Below, piece after piece: positions 41,172 to 58,867 of a DNA stretch of 64,000 bases. Source of the DNA: Enhydrobacter sp. (GTDB lineage: Bacteria; Pseudomonadota; Alphaproteobacteria; Reyranellales; Reyranellaceae); NCBI RefSeq assembly GCF_030246845.1, contig NZ_CP126889.1, forward strand, positions 558,001 through 622,000, given 5' to 3'. Position 1 is the stretch's first letter. Each line of letters opens with the position of its first letter. The position numbers were made by a program, and so were the translations under genes. The notes beneath the pieces are model-generated. The model saw only the letters and a list, made by a program, of their open reading frames with translations, was not told the origin of the DNA and did not search any database.

Positions 41172-42572
41172 TCAAGCGCGGGTGAGGCGATGATGCAGTT
41201 GCTGGAGCGACGGCAGGCCGAGGGTGGCGAAGAAGGCGGCACGATAGGCGTTGTTCATGTGGCTGGCCCCGGCATTCCACCAGGGGCCGCGTCCGTTGGT
41301 GGCGGACTGCCACGCCCGAGCCTGATCGATGCCGCGCTGCATCAGTCGCTTGGCGCGTGTACGCGGACGCTTCCACTGCCGCCACAGCAGGCCGCGCAGC
41401 TTGCGCCGCAGCCAGCCATCGAGGTCCTCGAAGGCCCCCTTTGCCTGCGCCAGCCGGAAGTATTGCATCCAGCCACGCAGGATTGGAGCGAGGTCCTCGA
41501 CGGTCCGGGCCAGGGTTCGTCCGCGTCCTTGGCGTAGCGTCATCCTGAGCTTGTTCCGCAGCCGGCCCACACTCTTGGCCGCCACCCGAAGGCGCGGCTG
41601 CTTGTGGGACGTCACGGTGTATCCCAGGAACGTTCGTACCCAAGGACGGTCAACCGCGCTCTTGGCGCTGTTGACCTTCAGCCGCAGTCGTTCGGCAAGG
41701 AACCGTGTGATCGACGCCATCACCCGCTCGCCGGCTGCCTTCGTCCGCACGTAGATGTTGCAGTCGTCGGCGTAGCGGCAGAAGGCATGGCCCCGTCGCT
41801 CGAGTTCCTTGTCGAGATCGTCGAGCAGGATGTTCGACAGCAACGGGGATAAAGGCCCACCTTGCGGCGTGCCTTCGGTCCGTACCGTCGTCAACCCGCC
41901 CGTCATCAACCCAGCCTGCAAGTAGCGGCGGATCAGCCGCAATACCCGCTTGTCCTCGACCCGGCGTGCCACCCGTGCCATCAGCACGTCGTGGTTCACC
42001 CGGTCGAAGAACTTCTCCAGGTCGAGGTCGACCACAAAGCGTCGGCCATCGGCCATGTGCGCCCGCGCGGCAAGCACCGCGTCGTGCGCGCTGCGCCCCG
42101 GACGGAAGCCGTACGAGGACGCTGAGAAGCCCGGATCGAACAGCGGCATCAGCACCTGATGCATCGCCTGCTGGATCAGCCGATCCAGGACCGTCGGGAT
42201 GCCCAGTTGGCGCATCCCGCCGCCGGGCTTGGGGAGTTCGACCCCACGCACCGGCTTGGGCCTGTATCGATCGTCCAACAGTTCCTCTCTGACGCGCGGC
42301 CAGTGCTCCTTCAGGTGCGGCGCCAACTGCTCCACAGTCATCCGATCGATGCCTGCGGCGCCCTTGTTCGTCATCACCCGATGGTAGGCCGCCATCATGT
42401 TCTCTCGGCTGACGATCTTCTCCATCAGCCGCATCTCCTCCTCCGGATGGGAAGGTCGCGGTCTTGCCGTGGTGGTTGACGCACCCGTCCCCTGCTCTCG
42501 CGGCTGCCGGCCGCTACCCTCGGGGCGGGCATGGCGCATCTCAGCGCTATCGCCTGCGTCTGTTGTCACCAT
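41172..42572 (-). CDS. ltrA: Group IIC intron reverse transcriptase/maturase
   Basis: A protein of up to 466 aa that assists intron splicing and copies intron RNA during mobility. The reverse-transcriptase domain has NKGAAGIDRMTV, GVELPKPGGGMRQLGIPTVLDR, SYGFRPGRSAHDAV, VDLDLEKFFDRVNHD, GTPQGGPLSPLLSNILL and the active-site YADD (267-270). A maturase X domain follows, ending GPWWNAGASHMNNAY. There is no HNH endonuclease domain, as expected for class C. A strong GGAGGAG just upstream of ATGs at 42434 and 42425 suggests a shorter protein (about 417-420 aa, the class norm); the longest frame is given. Confidence 0.92.
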   Translation of the reverse strand: MVTTDAGDSAEMRHARPEGSGRQPREQGTGASTTTARPRPSHPEEEMRLMEKIVSRENMMAAYHRVMTNKGAAGIDRMTVEQLAPHLKEHWPRVREELLDDRYRPKPVRGVELPKPGGGMRQLGIPTVLDRLIQQAMHQVLMPLFDPGFSASSYGFRPGRSAHDAVLAARAHMADGRRFVVDLDLEKFFDRVNHDVLMARVARRVEDKRVLRLIRRYLQAGLMTGGLTTVRTEGTPQGGPLSPLLSNILLDDLDKELERRGHAFCRYADDCNIYVRTKAAGERVMASITRFLAERLRLKVNSAKSAVDRPWVRTFLGYTVTSHKQPRLRVAAKSVGRLRNKLRMTLRQGRGRTLARTVEDLAPILRGWMQYFRLAQAKGAFEDLDGWLRRKLRGLLWRQWKRPRTRAKRLMQRGIDQARAWQSATNGRGPWWNAGASHMNNAYRAAFFATLGLPSLQQLHHRLTRA

Positions 42573-43034
42573 CGAAAGACCGACCTCCCTCCGGCACTTG
42601 ATGTTCGGCCCTTTGTCGACCCGGTTCGCCGACTACTACGGCCTCTGCTGACTCCTGCCGCCCCATCCCGCCGCCTCGCAGCGCCGGTAGCACACCTGTT
42701 GCCAGGGGCAAGACGGCAGATCTCCCAGGGTAATGCGCGTGACCTTCGTGCCATCTACCTGGCGCATCTACGCCCGCCCCTTCCGGGTGATATTCGGGCT
42801 TCGGGCTTCTTGGCTCCCTCGCCCAGAGGCGGACGCCTCATATGCGCTTCCTGTTCGTCAGGCCGGCACTTTGCCTGCAGCTTCCTTCAGACCCCATCTC
42901 ACGATGACGCCCTTGCCGTTCGGCTAACGGTTCCCATCACCAGGGCCCGTGAAGGACTTCCACCTCCAAGTCTTCGACCGGATACCAACTCGGTCAAATC
43001 GTGCCCTCGCACCTACGCGCCATGCCTGGCGCAC
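42573..43034 (-). ncRNA. 5' structural part of the group IIC intron (domain I region)
   Basis: The 460 bp between the maturase frame and the 5' end of the intron. It begins with the hairpin GCGCCA-GGCA-TGGCGC and then GTGC-GAGG-GCAC, as expected for the first helices of domain I. The rest should contain domains I-III. No other gene was seen. Exon-binding sites were not mapped. Confidence 0.75.
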
Positions 43035-43035
43035 C

Positions 43036-43066
43036 AAAAAAGGCCGTCGTCTTGCGACGACGGCCT
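43036..43066 (-). terminator. Intrinsic terminator of rpoC
   Basis: A perfect 11-bp stem (AGGCCGTCGTC, 43041-43051, with 43056-43066). On the minus strand it closes a GCAA loop and is followed by a run of T. It ends the rplKAJL-rpoBC transcript 23 bp after the rpoC stop. The intron begins two bases beyond the T-tract. Confidence 0.9.
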
Positions 43067-43088
43067 CGAATGTCTGTGGCGCCCGCGG

Positions 43089-47291
<4,203 letters not shown>

Positions 47292-47323
47292 TTAAATTCA
47301 CGAAAGAGAGAGGCCGGCCGCCG

Positions 47324-51493
<4,170 letters not shown>

Positions 51494-51628
51494 CCTGCGT
51501 CCTCGAAGGTTCAAGGGCGGAGAAACACCCGCTGCTTTCTCGGAGCTCGCGGCCCGCCAGCCGCTTGCCCCATCCGTTGCAGAGGGCCACTTGTCGGAAG
51601 GGACCCCGCAGGATCCGCTCGGAGAAGA

Positions 51629-51643
51629 GGCCCCGATGGGGCC
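51629..51643 (-). other. Hairpin in the rplL-rpoB gap, possible attenuator
   Basis: A perfect 6-bp inverted repeat GGCCCC-GAT-GGGGCC in the 185-bp gap between rplL and rpoB, with further imperfect GC-rich pairing beside it. There is no T-tract. E. coli has an attenuator and an RNase III site in the same gap, so a role in balancing ribosomal protein and polymerase synthesis is plausible but not shown. Confidence 0.35.
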
Positions 51644-51678
51644 GACCTCGGGAGAGGCCGGCCCGACCGGAAAGATTG

Positions 51679-52059
51679 CTACTTCAGCTCGACCTTGGCG
51701 CCCTCGGCCTCGAGCTTGGCCTTGAGCTTCTCGGCATCGGCCTTCGGCACCGCTTCCTTGACCGGCTTGGGCGCGCCCTCGACCAGGTCCTTGGCCTCCT
51801 TGAGGCCGAGACCGGTGATCTCGCGCACGGCCTTGATGACGTTGATCTTCTTGTCGCCGGCTGCGGCCAGGACGACGGTGAACTCGTCCTTGGCTTCCGC
51901 CGGAGCGGCGCCCGCGGCGGCAGCGCCCGGCGCCGCGGCGATAGCGACCGGCGCGGCGGCGCTCACGCCCCACTTCTCCTCGAGCAGCTTGCTGAGCTGA
52001 GCGGCCTCGAGGACCGTCAGGGTCGAGAGCTCCTCGACCAGCTTTTCCAGATTGGCCAT
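51679..52059 (-). CDS. rplL: 50S ribosomal protein L7/L12
   Basis: A 126-aa stalk protein that recruits translation factors. The N-terminal dimerisation segment [26 protein letters not shown], an Ala-rich hinge and the C-terminal [28 protein letters not shown] are diagnostic. It follows rplJ by 53 bp. Confidence 0.98.
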   Translation of the reverse strand: MANLEKLVEELSTLTVLEAAQLSKLLEEKWGVSAAAPVAIAAAPGAAAAGAAPAEAKDEFTVVLAAAGDKKINVIKAVREITGLGLKEAKDLVEGAPKPVKEAVPKADAEKLKAKLEAEGAKVELK

Positions 52060-52112
52060 TGTCTATCTCCTGATAACCCGAACTTCGTTGATCGTGACTT
52101 CGACAGATTGAC

Positions 52113-52637
52113 TCACGCCGCCTTCGCGCCGTCCTTGGCTCCGTAAGCGCCGAACACCCGAGCGACCTGACCGGCCGGCGCCTGCAGCACGCCCGCGACC
52201 TTGGTCGCCGGAGCCTGCAGAAGGCCGATGATCTGGGCCCGCAGAGCATCGAGGGAGGGCAGCGTGGCGAGAGCCTGGACGCCCGCGACGTCCAGTGTCT
52301 CCTCGCCCAGCGCACCGCCGACGATGCTGAGCTTCTCGTTGTCCTTGGCGAAGGTCGCGACGACCTTCGCCGCCGCGACCGGATCCTTGGAGTAGGCGAT
52401 GGCGGTCGGACCCGTGAACAAGGACCCGAGCGCCTTGAAGGGCGTGCCCTCGAGGGCACGCAGCGTGAGCCGGTTCTTGGCGACCTTGTAGCTCGCACCG
52501 GCCGCCCGCATCTTGCGACGCAGGTCCGTCACTTCCTGGACGGTGAGGCCGGACTGGCGGGTGACCACCATCAGGCTCGCGTCCTTGAAGATCTGGTTCA
52601 GCTCGGCGATCGCTTCGGCCTTCTCCGAACGATTCAC
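52113..52637 (-). CDS. rplJ: 50S ribosomal protein L10
   Basis: A 174-aa protein that anchors L7/L12 dimers to the ribosome. [42 protein letters not shown] and [17 protein letters not shown] are diagnostic. The start is GTG at 52637, with GGAGAAA upstream; the ATG at 52697 would add a non-conserved extension into the leader. A structured leader upstream suggests L10-type autoregulation. Confidence 0.96.
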   Translation of the reverse strand: MNRSEKAEAIAELNQIFKDASLMVVTRQSGLTVQEVTDLRRKMRAAGASYKVAKNRLTLRALEGTPFKALGSLFTGPTAIAYSKDPVAAAKVVATFAKDNEKLSIVGGALGEETLDVAGVQALATLPSLDALRAQIIGLLQAPATKVAGVLQAPAGQVARVFGAYGAKDGAKAA

Positions 52638-52972
52638 GGCTTTCTCCAATTGAGGCCCGACCCGACGATCGGATCGAACCGGCTGCGTTAAGACCACGCA
52701 GCCTCCGTTTGCGGTTCAGCGAACGGAGACCTCGCGGCCCTGCTCGCCTGCCCCGGAAGTTCGGGTGCGCGCGCATGCCTTCGCAAAGGAATGCATGCGC
52801 CGATACCCTTGCCCCCGTCTGCGCTGGCGGGTTTCCCCTTTACGCTCCGCCCGAAGGCGGAAAGCACCGGCGGTCTCGGACAGGTGGAGGTCGAAAGCCT
52901 CTCGGCTCCTTCCCTCCTTGCCAGCGCCAGCCGGGACGGCCGACGCCGGAAACTCGTGACCGGTCTCCGCGC
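52638..52972 (-). promoter_or_regulatory. rplA-rplJ gap with candidate L10 leader
   Basis: 335 bp without a gene. Close to rplJ are two adjacent hairpins: GGCTGCG/CGCAGCC (52681-52703, 9-nt loop) and TCCGTT/AACGGA (52704-52727). A larger near-palindrome, GCGCATGC...GCATGCGC, lies at 52771-52800. The position matches the L10 leader, where the L10-L12 complex represses rplJL translation in other bacteria. The kink-turn was not verified. Confidence 0.5.
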
Positions 52973-53668
52973 TCAGCCCGCGAGCGCGGTGGCGGGATCG
53001 AGCTTGATGCCCGGCCCCATGGTCGAACTGATCGACACCTTCTTGATGAAGGTGCCCTTGGCGCCGCTCGGTCGCGCGCGGCTGATCGCGTTGACCAGCG
53101 CCTTCACGTTGGCGGCGATCGCCTCCTCGCTGAACGAGGCCTTGCCGACGCCGGCATGGACGATGCCGGCCTTCTCGGCGCGGAACTCGATCGAGCCGGC
53201 CTTGGCCGCCTTCACGGCCGCGGCCACGTCCTGCGTCACCGTGCCGAGCTTGGGATTCGGCATCAGGCCGCGCGGGCCGAGAACCTTACCCAGCCGTCCG
53301 ACCACGCCCATCATGTCGGGAGTGGCCACGCAGCGGTCGAAATTCATCTCGCCGCCGTTGATCTTCTCGGCGAGATCCTCGGCGCCCACGATATCCGCGC
53401 CCGCCGCCTTGGCCTCCTCGGCCTTGGCGCCGCGGGCGAACACCGCCACGCGCACCGTCTTGCCGGTGCCGCTCGGCAGCTCGACCATCCCGCGCACCGC
53501 CTGATCGGCGTGGCGCGGGTCGATGCCGAGATTCATCGCCACCTCGATGGTCTCGTCGAACTTCGCCTTGGCGTTCGCCTTGACGATCCTGACCGCCTCG
53601 TCGAGCGAGTAGGTCTTGGCATGATCGACCGCGGCGGACGCGGCCTTGTATCGCTTGCCGTGCGCCAT
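52973..53668 (-). CDS. rplA: 50S ribosomal protein L1
   Basis: A 231-aa protein of the L1 stalk, which moves the E-site tRNA; in E. coli it represses the L11 operon. [45 protein letters not shown] and the C-terminal [21 protein letters not shown] are diagnostic. It begins 4 bp after the rplK stop. Confidence 0.98.
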   Translation of the reverse strand: MAHGKRYKAASAAVDHAKTYSLDEAVRIVKANAKAKFDETIEVAMNLGIDPRHADQAVRGMVELPSGTGKTVRVAVFARGAKAEEAKAAGADIVGAEDLAEKINGGEMNFDRCVATPDMMGVVGRLGKVLGPRGLMPNPKLGTVTQDVAAAVKAAKAGSIEFRAEKAGIVHAGVGKASFSEEAIAANVKALVNAISRARPSGAKGTFIKKVSISSTMGPGIKLDPATALAG

Positions 53669-53672
53669 GGTC

Positions 53673-54101
53673 CTACTCCACCACCTGCAGGCCCATCGAG
53701 CGGGCCGAACCCGCGATCTGGGCCACCGCCGCCTCGACCGAGTCGCAGTTGAGATCGGGCATCTTCTGCTTGGCGATCTCCTCGACCTGCTTGCGCGTCA
53801 CTTTGCCCACGATCTGGGTGCCGACCATCTTGGCGCCCGACTCGACGCCGGCCGCCTTCTTGAGGAAGTAGGTCACCGGCGGCGTCTTGGTGATGAAAGT
53901 GAAGCTGCGGTCCTGGAACACGGTGATCACCACCGGGATCGGCATGCCTGCTTCCATCTTCTGCGTGCGCGCGTTGAACTGCTTGCAGAACTCCATGATG
54001 TTCACGCCCTGCTGACCGAGCGCGGGCCCGATCGGCGGCGACGGATTGGCCTTGCCCGCTGGCACCTGCAGCTTGACGTAGGCCTGGATCTTCTTGGCCA
54101 T
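53673..54101 (-). CDS. rplK: 50S ribosomal protein L11
   Basis: A 142-aa protein of the GTPase-associated centre, bound by thiostrepton and needed for the stringent response. The N-terminal [40 protein letters not shown] is diagnostic. It follows nusG after a 209-bp gap containing a terminator and a palindrome. Confidence 0.98.
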   Translation of the reverse strand: MAKKIQAYVKLQVPAGKANPSPPIGPALGQQGVNIMEFCKQFNARTQKMEAGMPIPVVITVFQDRSFTFITKTPPVTYFLKKAAGVESGAKMVGTQIVGKVTRKQVEEIAKQKMPDLNCDSVEAAVAQIAGSARSMGLQVVE

Positions 54102-54162
54102 GCCTGCCCCTTTCCGTTGGGCGGCGCGGTACGGCCATGGCCGGCCTCCCGCACCTGTACCT

Positions 54163-54178
54163 GATCAAGTCCTTGATC
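54163..54178. promoter_or_regulatory. 16-bp inverted repeat upstream of rplK
   Basis: GATCAAG-TC-CTTGATC is a perfect 7-bp inverted repeat with a 2-bp spacer, 61 bp before the rplK start. It lies downstream of the nusG terminator, in the region where the rplK promoter is expected. It could be an operator or an RNA hairpin in the leader. No binding protein is known from the sequence. Confidence 0.4.
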
Positions 54179-54210
54179 TACAAAGATTCCTGGACGTGAC
54201 CGACCACACG

Positions 54211-54238
54211 AGAAAAGGCCGGCGCGCAGCCAGCCCTT
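54211..54238 (-). terminator. Intrinsic terminator between nusG and rplK
   Basis: On the minus strand a 9-bp stem AAGGGCTGG/CCGGCCTTT (54230-54238 with 54214-54222, one G-U near the loop) runs into TTTTCTC. It would end most of the tRNA-tuf-secE-nusG transcript before rplK. Partial readthrough is possible. Confidence 0.6.
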
Positions 54239-54310
54239 CCGAGGGCGCGGGGTTTAGCAAACTCCCTGCCCCTCTACAACCCCCTGATTCGGGCTTTATA
54301 TAGGCAGAAT

Positions 54311-54847
54311 TTAAAGCTTTTCCACCTGTGCATAATCGAGTTCGACCGGCGTCGACCGGCCGAAGATCGAGACGGCGACTTTCAGGCGGGCCCGTTCCTC
54401 GTCCACGTCCTCGACCGTGCCGTTGAAAGAGGCAAACGGGCCGTCGGCCACCTTGACCTGCTCGCCCACCTCGAAGCTGACCGCAGGCTTGGGCCGCTCC
54501 ACCCCCTCCTGGACCTGGCGCAGGATGCGAGCGGCCTCGGCGTCGGAGATCGGCACCGGCTTGCCGCGGCCGCCGCCGCCCAGGAAGCCCGTCACCTTGG
54601 CGGTGTTCTTGACGAGATGCCAGGTCTCGTCGTTGAGATCCATCTTCACCAGCACGTAGCCGGGGAAGAACTTGCGCTCTGTGTTCACCTTCGAGCCACG
54701 GCGGACCTCCACGACCTCCTCGGTCGGCACGATGACCTCGGAAATCTCTTCGCTCAGGCCTTTCTTCCCGGCCTGCTCGCGGATCGACTGGGCGACCTTG
54801 TTCTCGAAGCCCGAATAGGCATGAACGACGTACCAACGATGAGCCAT
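54311..54847 (-). CDS. nusG: Transcription termination/antitermination protein NusG
   Basis: A 178-aa elongation factor that links RNA polymerase to Rho and to the ribosome. The NGN domain has RWYVVHAYSGFENKVAQSI and FFPGYVLVKMDLND; the KOW domain has FEVGEQVKVADGPFASFNGTVEDVD. It follows secE by one base, so the two are translated together. Confidence 0.98.
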   Translation of the reverse strand: MAHRWYVVHAYSGFENKVAQSIREQAGKKGLSEEISEVIVPTEEVVEVRRGSKVNTERKFFPGYVLVKMDLNDETWHLVKNTAKVTGFLGGGGRGKPVPISDAEAARILRQVQEGVERPKPAVSFEVGEQVKVADGPFASFNGTVEDVDEERARLKVAVSIFGRSTPVELDYAQVEKL

Positions 54848-54848
54848 G

Positions 54849-55049
54849 TCACGAAATCCCGAGCAGCGTCTGGACGACGAAGGCGATCACCTTGTCGGAC
54901 ACCAGGAAGAACAGCGCCGCGATCACGACGAAGATAAAGACCATGCCGGTGGTGACCATGGTCTCGCGCCGGGTCGGCCAGGTGACCTTGCTGGCCTCGG
55001 CCCGGACCTCCCGGACGAATTCGACTGGATTCATCGACATGCTCGCCAT
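54849..55049 (-). CDS. secE: Protein translocase subunit SecE
   Basis: A 66-aa single-helix subunit of the SecYEG channel. EFVREVRAEASKVTWPTRRETMVTT is the conserved amphipathic segment, followed by a hydrophobic helix (MVFIFVVIAALFFLVSDKVI). It has the short form common in alphaproteobacteria. It lies just downstream of tRNA-Trp, in the same order as in many proteobacteria. Confidence 0.96.
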   Translation of the reverse strand: MASMSMNPVEFVREVRAEASKVTWPTRRETMVTTGMVFIFVVIAALFFLVSDKVIAFVVQTLLGIS

Positions 55050-55057
55050 TCAGAAAG

Positions 55058-55133
55058 TGGCAGGAGTGGAGGGACTCGAACCCCCGGCCCTCGGTTTTGG
55101 AGACCGATGCTCTACCAACTGAGCTACACTCCT
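55058..55133 (-). tRNA. tRNA-Trp (anticodon CCA)
   Basis: A 76-nt tRNA including an encoded CCA end. Acceptor stem AGGAGTG pairs with CACTCCT, and the D, anticodon and T arms (GGTTCGAGTCC) are normal. The anticodon loop CTCCAAA gives CCA, reading UGG. It lies between tuf copy 2 and secE on the same strand. Confidence 0.97.
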
Positions 55134-55139
55134 ACGCGC

Positions 55140-55163
55140 CGCCGCCGGACATAGCCGGCGGCG
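55140..55163 (-). other. Strong hairpin between tuf and tRNA-Trp
   Basis: A perfect 9-bp stem CGCCGCCGG/CCGGCGGCG with a 6-nt loop, 6 bp from the tRNA 5' end. There is no T-tract. It may protect the 3' end of tuf mRNA after the tRNA is cut out, or mark a processing site. The function is inferred. Confidence 0.45.
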
Positions 55164-55179
55164 GGTTCGATTTATAGCA

Positions 55180-56374
<1,195 letters not shown>

Positions 56375-56422
56375 TCATGGCCCTCGTGATTCTCTTTTCC
56401 GCCTCGACAATTCGCCCCGAAC

Positions 56423-56496
<74 letters not shown>

Positions 56497-56532
56497 AACT
56501 CCTGAACAGAGCCACCTGCACACTGCAGCCGT

Positions 56533-56619
56533 TGGTGGAGGGGGAAGGATTCGAACCTTCGTAGACGCGAAGTCGGCAGATTTACAGTCTGCTGCCATTG
56601 ACCGCTCGGCCACCCCTCC
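56533..56619 (-). tRNA. tRNA-Tyr (anticodon GTA)
   Basis: An 87-nt class II tRNA with encoded CCA. Acceptor GGAGGGG pairs with CCCCTCC, the anticodon loop CTGTAAA gives GTA, and a long variable arm follows, as for bacterial tRNA-Tyr. First gene of the tRNA-tuf-secE-nusG unit. Confidence 0.96.
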
Positions 56620-56699
56620 GAACCTGCGGCATGCAGCGCGAGATAAGCCTGTTCGGCCCGCCAAAACGGGCGCGCGTTGCTCGCAAATCCAATGAGTTA

Positions 56700-56705
56700 C
56701 GTCAA
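56700..56705 (-). promoter_or_regulatory. Possible -35 element upstream of tRNA-Tyr
   Basis: TTGACG on the minus strand within GCGCTTGACG, the same ten bases that carry the -35 of the rpsL promoter. No good -10 lies 17 bp downstream, so this is only a candidate for the promoter of the tRNA-tuf-secE-nusG unit. Confidence 0.3.
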
Positions 56706-56732
56706 GCGCCAAATCCCTCTACAACCGTCGCC

Positions 56733-57482
56733 ATGCGCCCGCACCGCCCGGCCAGGCCGGCCCGCGGCGGCCATCAGCCGGTCTGGCTCTACGGCCGCCA
56801 TCCGGTCCTGGCCGCCCTCGCCAATCCCGCGCGCCGGATCGAAAAAATCCTGGCGACGCCGGAGATGGCCGACCGGCATGCCGCCGAATTCGCCGGCAAA
56901 TCCCTGCAGATCCTGCCGCGCGACGAGCTGGCGCGGCGCCTCCCGCCAGGCGCCGTCCACCAAGGCATGGCGGCTCTCGCGGCCCCGCTGGACGAGCCGT
57001 CCCTCGACGATGTCCTCGCCCGCTGCCGCGACGATGCCCTGGTGCTCGCCCTCGACCAGGTGACCGACCCGCACAATGTCGGTGCCATCCTGCGCTCGGC
57101 CGCGGCGTTCGGCGTCGCCGGCGTGATCGTCACCGAACGACACGCGCCGGCCGACACCGGCGTGCTGGCCAAGGCCGCGTCGGGCGGCCTCGAGCTCGTG
57201 CCGCTGGTGCGCGCAGTCAATCTCGCCCGCGCGCTCGAGCAGCTGAAGAAGGCGGGCTTCTGGCTCTATGGCCTCGACGAGCGCGGCGACACGCCGTTGG
57301 GCGCGCTCGACCTCGCCGGCCGGGTCTGCATCGTGCTCGGCGCCGAAGGCGAAGGCTTGCGCCGGCTCACAATGGAAAAGTGCGATCGTCTCGCGATCAT
57401 TCCCACGACCGGCCCGCTTTCGGCGTTGAACGTCTCGAACGCCGCCGCGATTGCCGCCTATGAATGGGCGCGGCGGCGCTAG
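56733..57482 (+). CDS. rlmB: 23S rRNA 2'-O-ribose methyltransferase of the SpoU/TrmH family (RlmB type)
   Basis: A 249-aa SPOUT methyltransferase using S-adenosylmethionine. The N-terminal substrate-binding domain has WLYGRHPVLAAL. The catalytic domain has the three SpoU motifs: VTDPHNVGAILRSAAAFG, IVLGAEGEGLRRL and IPTTGPLSALNVSNAAAIAAYE. RlmB methylates G2251 of 23S rRNA, but close relatives act on other RNAs. The ATG at 56733 is the family-like start; the longer frame from 56598 enters the tRNA-Tyr gene. Confidence 0.9.
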   Translation: MRPHRPARPARGGHQPVWLYGRHPVLAALANPARRIEKILATPEMADRHAAEFAGKSLQILPRDELARRLPPGAVHQGMAALAAPLDEPSLDDVLARCRDDALVLALDQVTDPHNVGAILRSAAAFGVAGVIVTERHAPADTGVLAKAASGGLELVPLVRAVNLARALEQLKKAGFWLYGLDERGDTPLGALDLAGRVCIVLGAEGEGLRRLTMEKCDRLAIIPTTGPLSALNVSNAAAIAAYEWARRR

Positions 57483-57792
57483 ACTAGCCGCCGCAAATGC
57501 CATCGGCCTTTGGTCAGCGGCCTGACAGTTCAAACGCCTGGCCGCGCAGCTCTCTTGCATTGCAAACACCAGCGCCGCAAGAAATTCCTATGCCAGAGAG
57601 GTTTGGGCTGCTCGGCTAACCTGCCGCCACAAAATCATCGCAGGCCTTCCATAGGCGTTTCCCTGTACCTCAAGGGAGGCTAGGTTGAGGTTGCAACTTG
57701 GCCTCGTATCTAGGGCCGTTACTCCGGCATCGAACAGGTAGCTTCGCCGATTGCTTCATGGGTGACCAAGTTGCGGACAAATATGGATAAAT
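57483..57792. other. Non-coding gap between rlmB and tRNA-Thr
   Basis: 310 bp on which I see no gene, no strong hairpin terminator and no consensus promoter. A tRNA-Thr promoter must lie here, but no pair of -35/-10 elements stands out. Base composition is less GC-rich than the neighbouring genes. Confidence 0.5.
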
Positions 57793-57867
57793 GCCGGGTT
57801 AGCACAGCGGTAGTGCAGCGGTTTTGTAAACCGAAGGCCGGGGGTTCAAATCCCTCACCCGGCACCA
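57793..57867 (+). tRNA. tRNA-Thr (anticodon TGT)
   Basis: A 75-nt tRNA with encoded CCA. Acceptor GCCGGGT pairs with ACCCGGC; the D stem is GCAC/GTGC; the T loop is TTCAAAT. The anticodon loop TTTGTAA gives TGT, reading ACA. The outermost anticodon-stem pair (27-43) is a G-A mismatch. It lies on the plus strand 16 bp before galE, so the two may share a transcript. Confidence 0.95.
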
Positions 57868-57883
57868 GTCCCGGAGCCGGCCC

Positions 57884-58867
57884 GTGAGCGGCGCGGTCCT
57901 GGTGGCCGGCGGCGCGGGCTACATCGGCAGCCATGTCTCCAAGGCGCTGGCCGAGGCCGGGTTCGTCCCGGTGTGCTTCGACACGCTCGAGAAGGGCCAC
58001 GAATGGGCTGTCCGGTGGGGACCGCTGGAGCGGGGCGATATCGGCGACCGCGCCCGGCTCGACGAGGTGTTCGCACGTCACCGGCCCAAAGCGGTCGTCC
58101 ATCTGGCCGGCTACATCGAGGTCGGCGAGTCGGTGCGCGAGCCCGAGCGCTACATGCTCAACAACGCAACCAAGACCGAGGTCCTGATCGACGCCGCCGT
58201 GCGCCATGGCGTCGACGGCCTGGTCTTCTCGAGCACCTGCGCCGTCTACGGCCTGCCGCAGACCGACCTGCTGACCGAAAGCCATCGCATCGCGCCGCTC
58301 AGCCCCTATGCCGAGTCGAAGGCGCGCGTCGAGCAGGCGTTGCAGAAGGCGGCCTGTTCGGGCTTGCGCTCGGCATCGTTGCGCTACTTCAACGCCGCCG
58401 GCGCGGACGCGGGCGGAGAGATCGGCGAAGCCCATTCCCCCGAGACGCATCTGCTGCCGCTCGCCGCCGATGCCGCACTTGGGCTCGGCCCCTCCCTCAC
58501 CGTGCTCGGCACGGACTATCCGACCTCCGACGGCTCGTGCATCCGCGACTTCATCCATGTGACCGACCTCGCCGATGCGCATGTGCGGGCGCTCGGCTGG
58601 TTGACCCGTCGCGCGGGCAACGGCGTCCACGAGTGCTTCAATCTCGGCAGTGGCGCGGGCTACAGCGTTCGTCAGGCGGTGGCCGAGACCGCGCGCATCG
58701 CCGGCAAGGCGGTTCCGCACCAGGTAGGACCGCGCCGGCCCGGCGATTCGCCCAAGCTCGTCGGGGACATCTCCAAGTCGGCGCGCGAGCTGGGCTGGCG
58801 GCCGACGCGCGATCTCGCGGCACAGATCGAGGACACGTTGCGCTGGCGACGCGCGATGCCGCGCTAA
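57884..58867 (+). CDS. galE: UDP-glucose 4-epimerase
   Basis: A 327-aa extended SDR that interconverts UDP-glucose and UDP-galactose using bound NAD. The NAD motif GGAGYIGSH, SSTCAVYG (catalytic Ser/Thr), YAESK (YxxxK) and the later RYFNAAGAD are all as in GalE. The start is GTG at 57884, with CGGAG upstream. Two more nucleotide-sugar genes follow, pointing to envelope polysaccharide synthesis. Confidence 0.92.
   Translation: MSGAVLVAGGAGYIGSHVSKALAEAGFVPVCFDTLEKGHEWAVRWGPLERGDIGDRARLDEVFARHRPKAVVHLAGYIEVGESVREPERYMLNNATKTEVLIDAAVRHGVDGLVFSSTCAVYGLPQTDLLTESHRIAPLSPYAESKARVEQALQKAACSGLRSASLRYFNAAGADAGGEIGEAHSPETHLLPLAADAALGLGPSLTVLGTDYPTSDGSCIRDFIHVTDLADAHVRALGWLTRRAGNGVHECFNLGSGAGYSVRQAVAETARIAGKAVPHQVGPRRPGDSPKLVGDISKSARELGWRPTRDLAAQIEDTLRWRRAMPR

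Larger units (their letters stand above)
41099..43034 (-). mobile_element. Group IIC intron inserted at the rpoC terminator
   Basis: A complete bacterial group II intron of about 1.94 kb. The 5' end GTGCGCCAGGCATGGCGC matches the start of group IIC introns (for example the Oceanobacillus iheyensis intron, GUGUGCCCGGCAUGGG). It starts directly after the T-tract of the rpoC terminator, the preferred target of this class. Near the 3' end are domain V (41134-41170) and a 10-bp domain VI stem with a GUGA loop (41107-41130). The 3' end is placed at ...CCCTACCCGAT (41099), which puts an A seven bases from the end; ...CCCTAC (41104) is the alternative. The encoded maturase lies in domain IV. It appears intact. 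Confidence 0.88.

Noticed and set aside
43008..43012. GTGCG at 43012 as the intron 5' end
   Set aside because: The GTGCG at 43034 fits better: it is followed by the class C start pattern and lies directly after the rpoC terminator T-tract, the known class C target.
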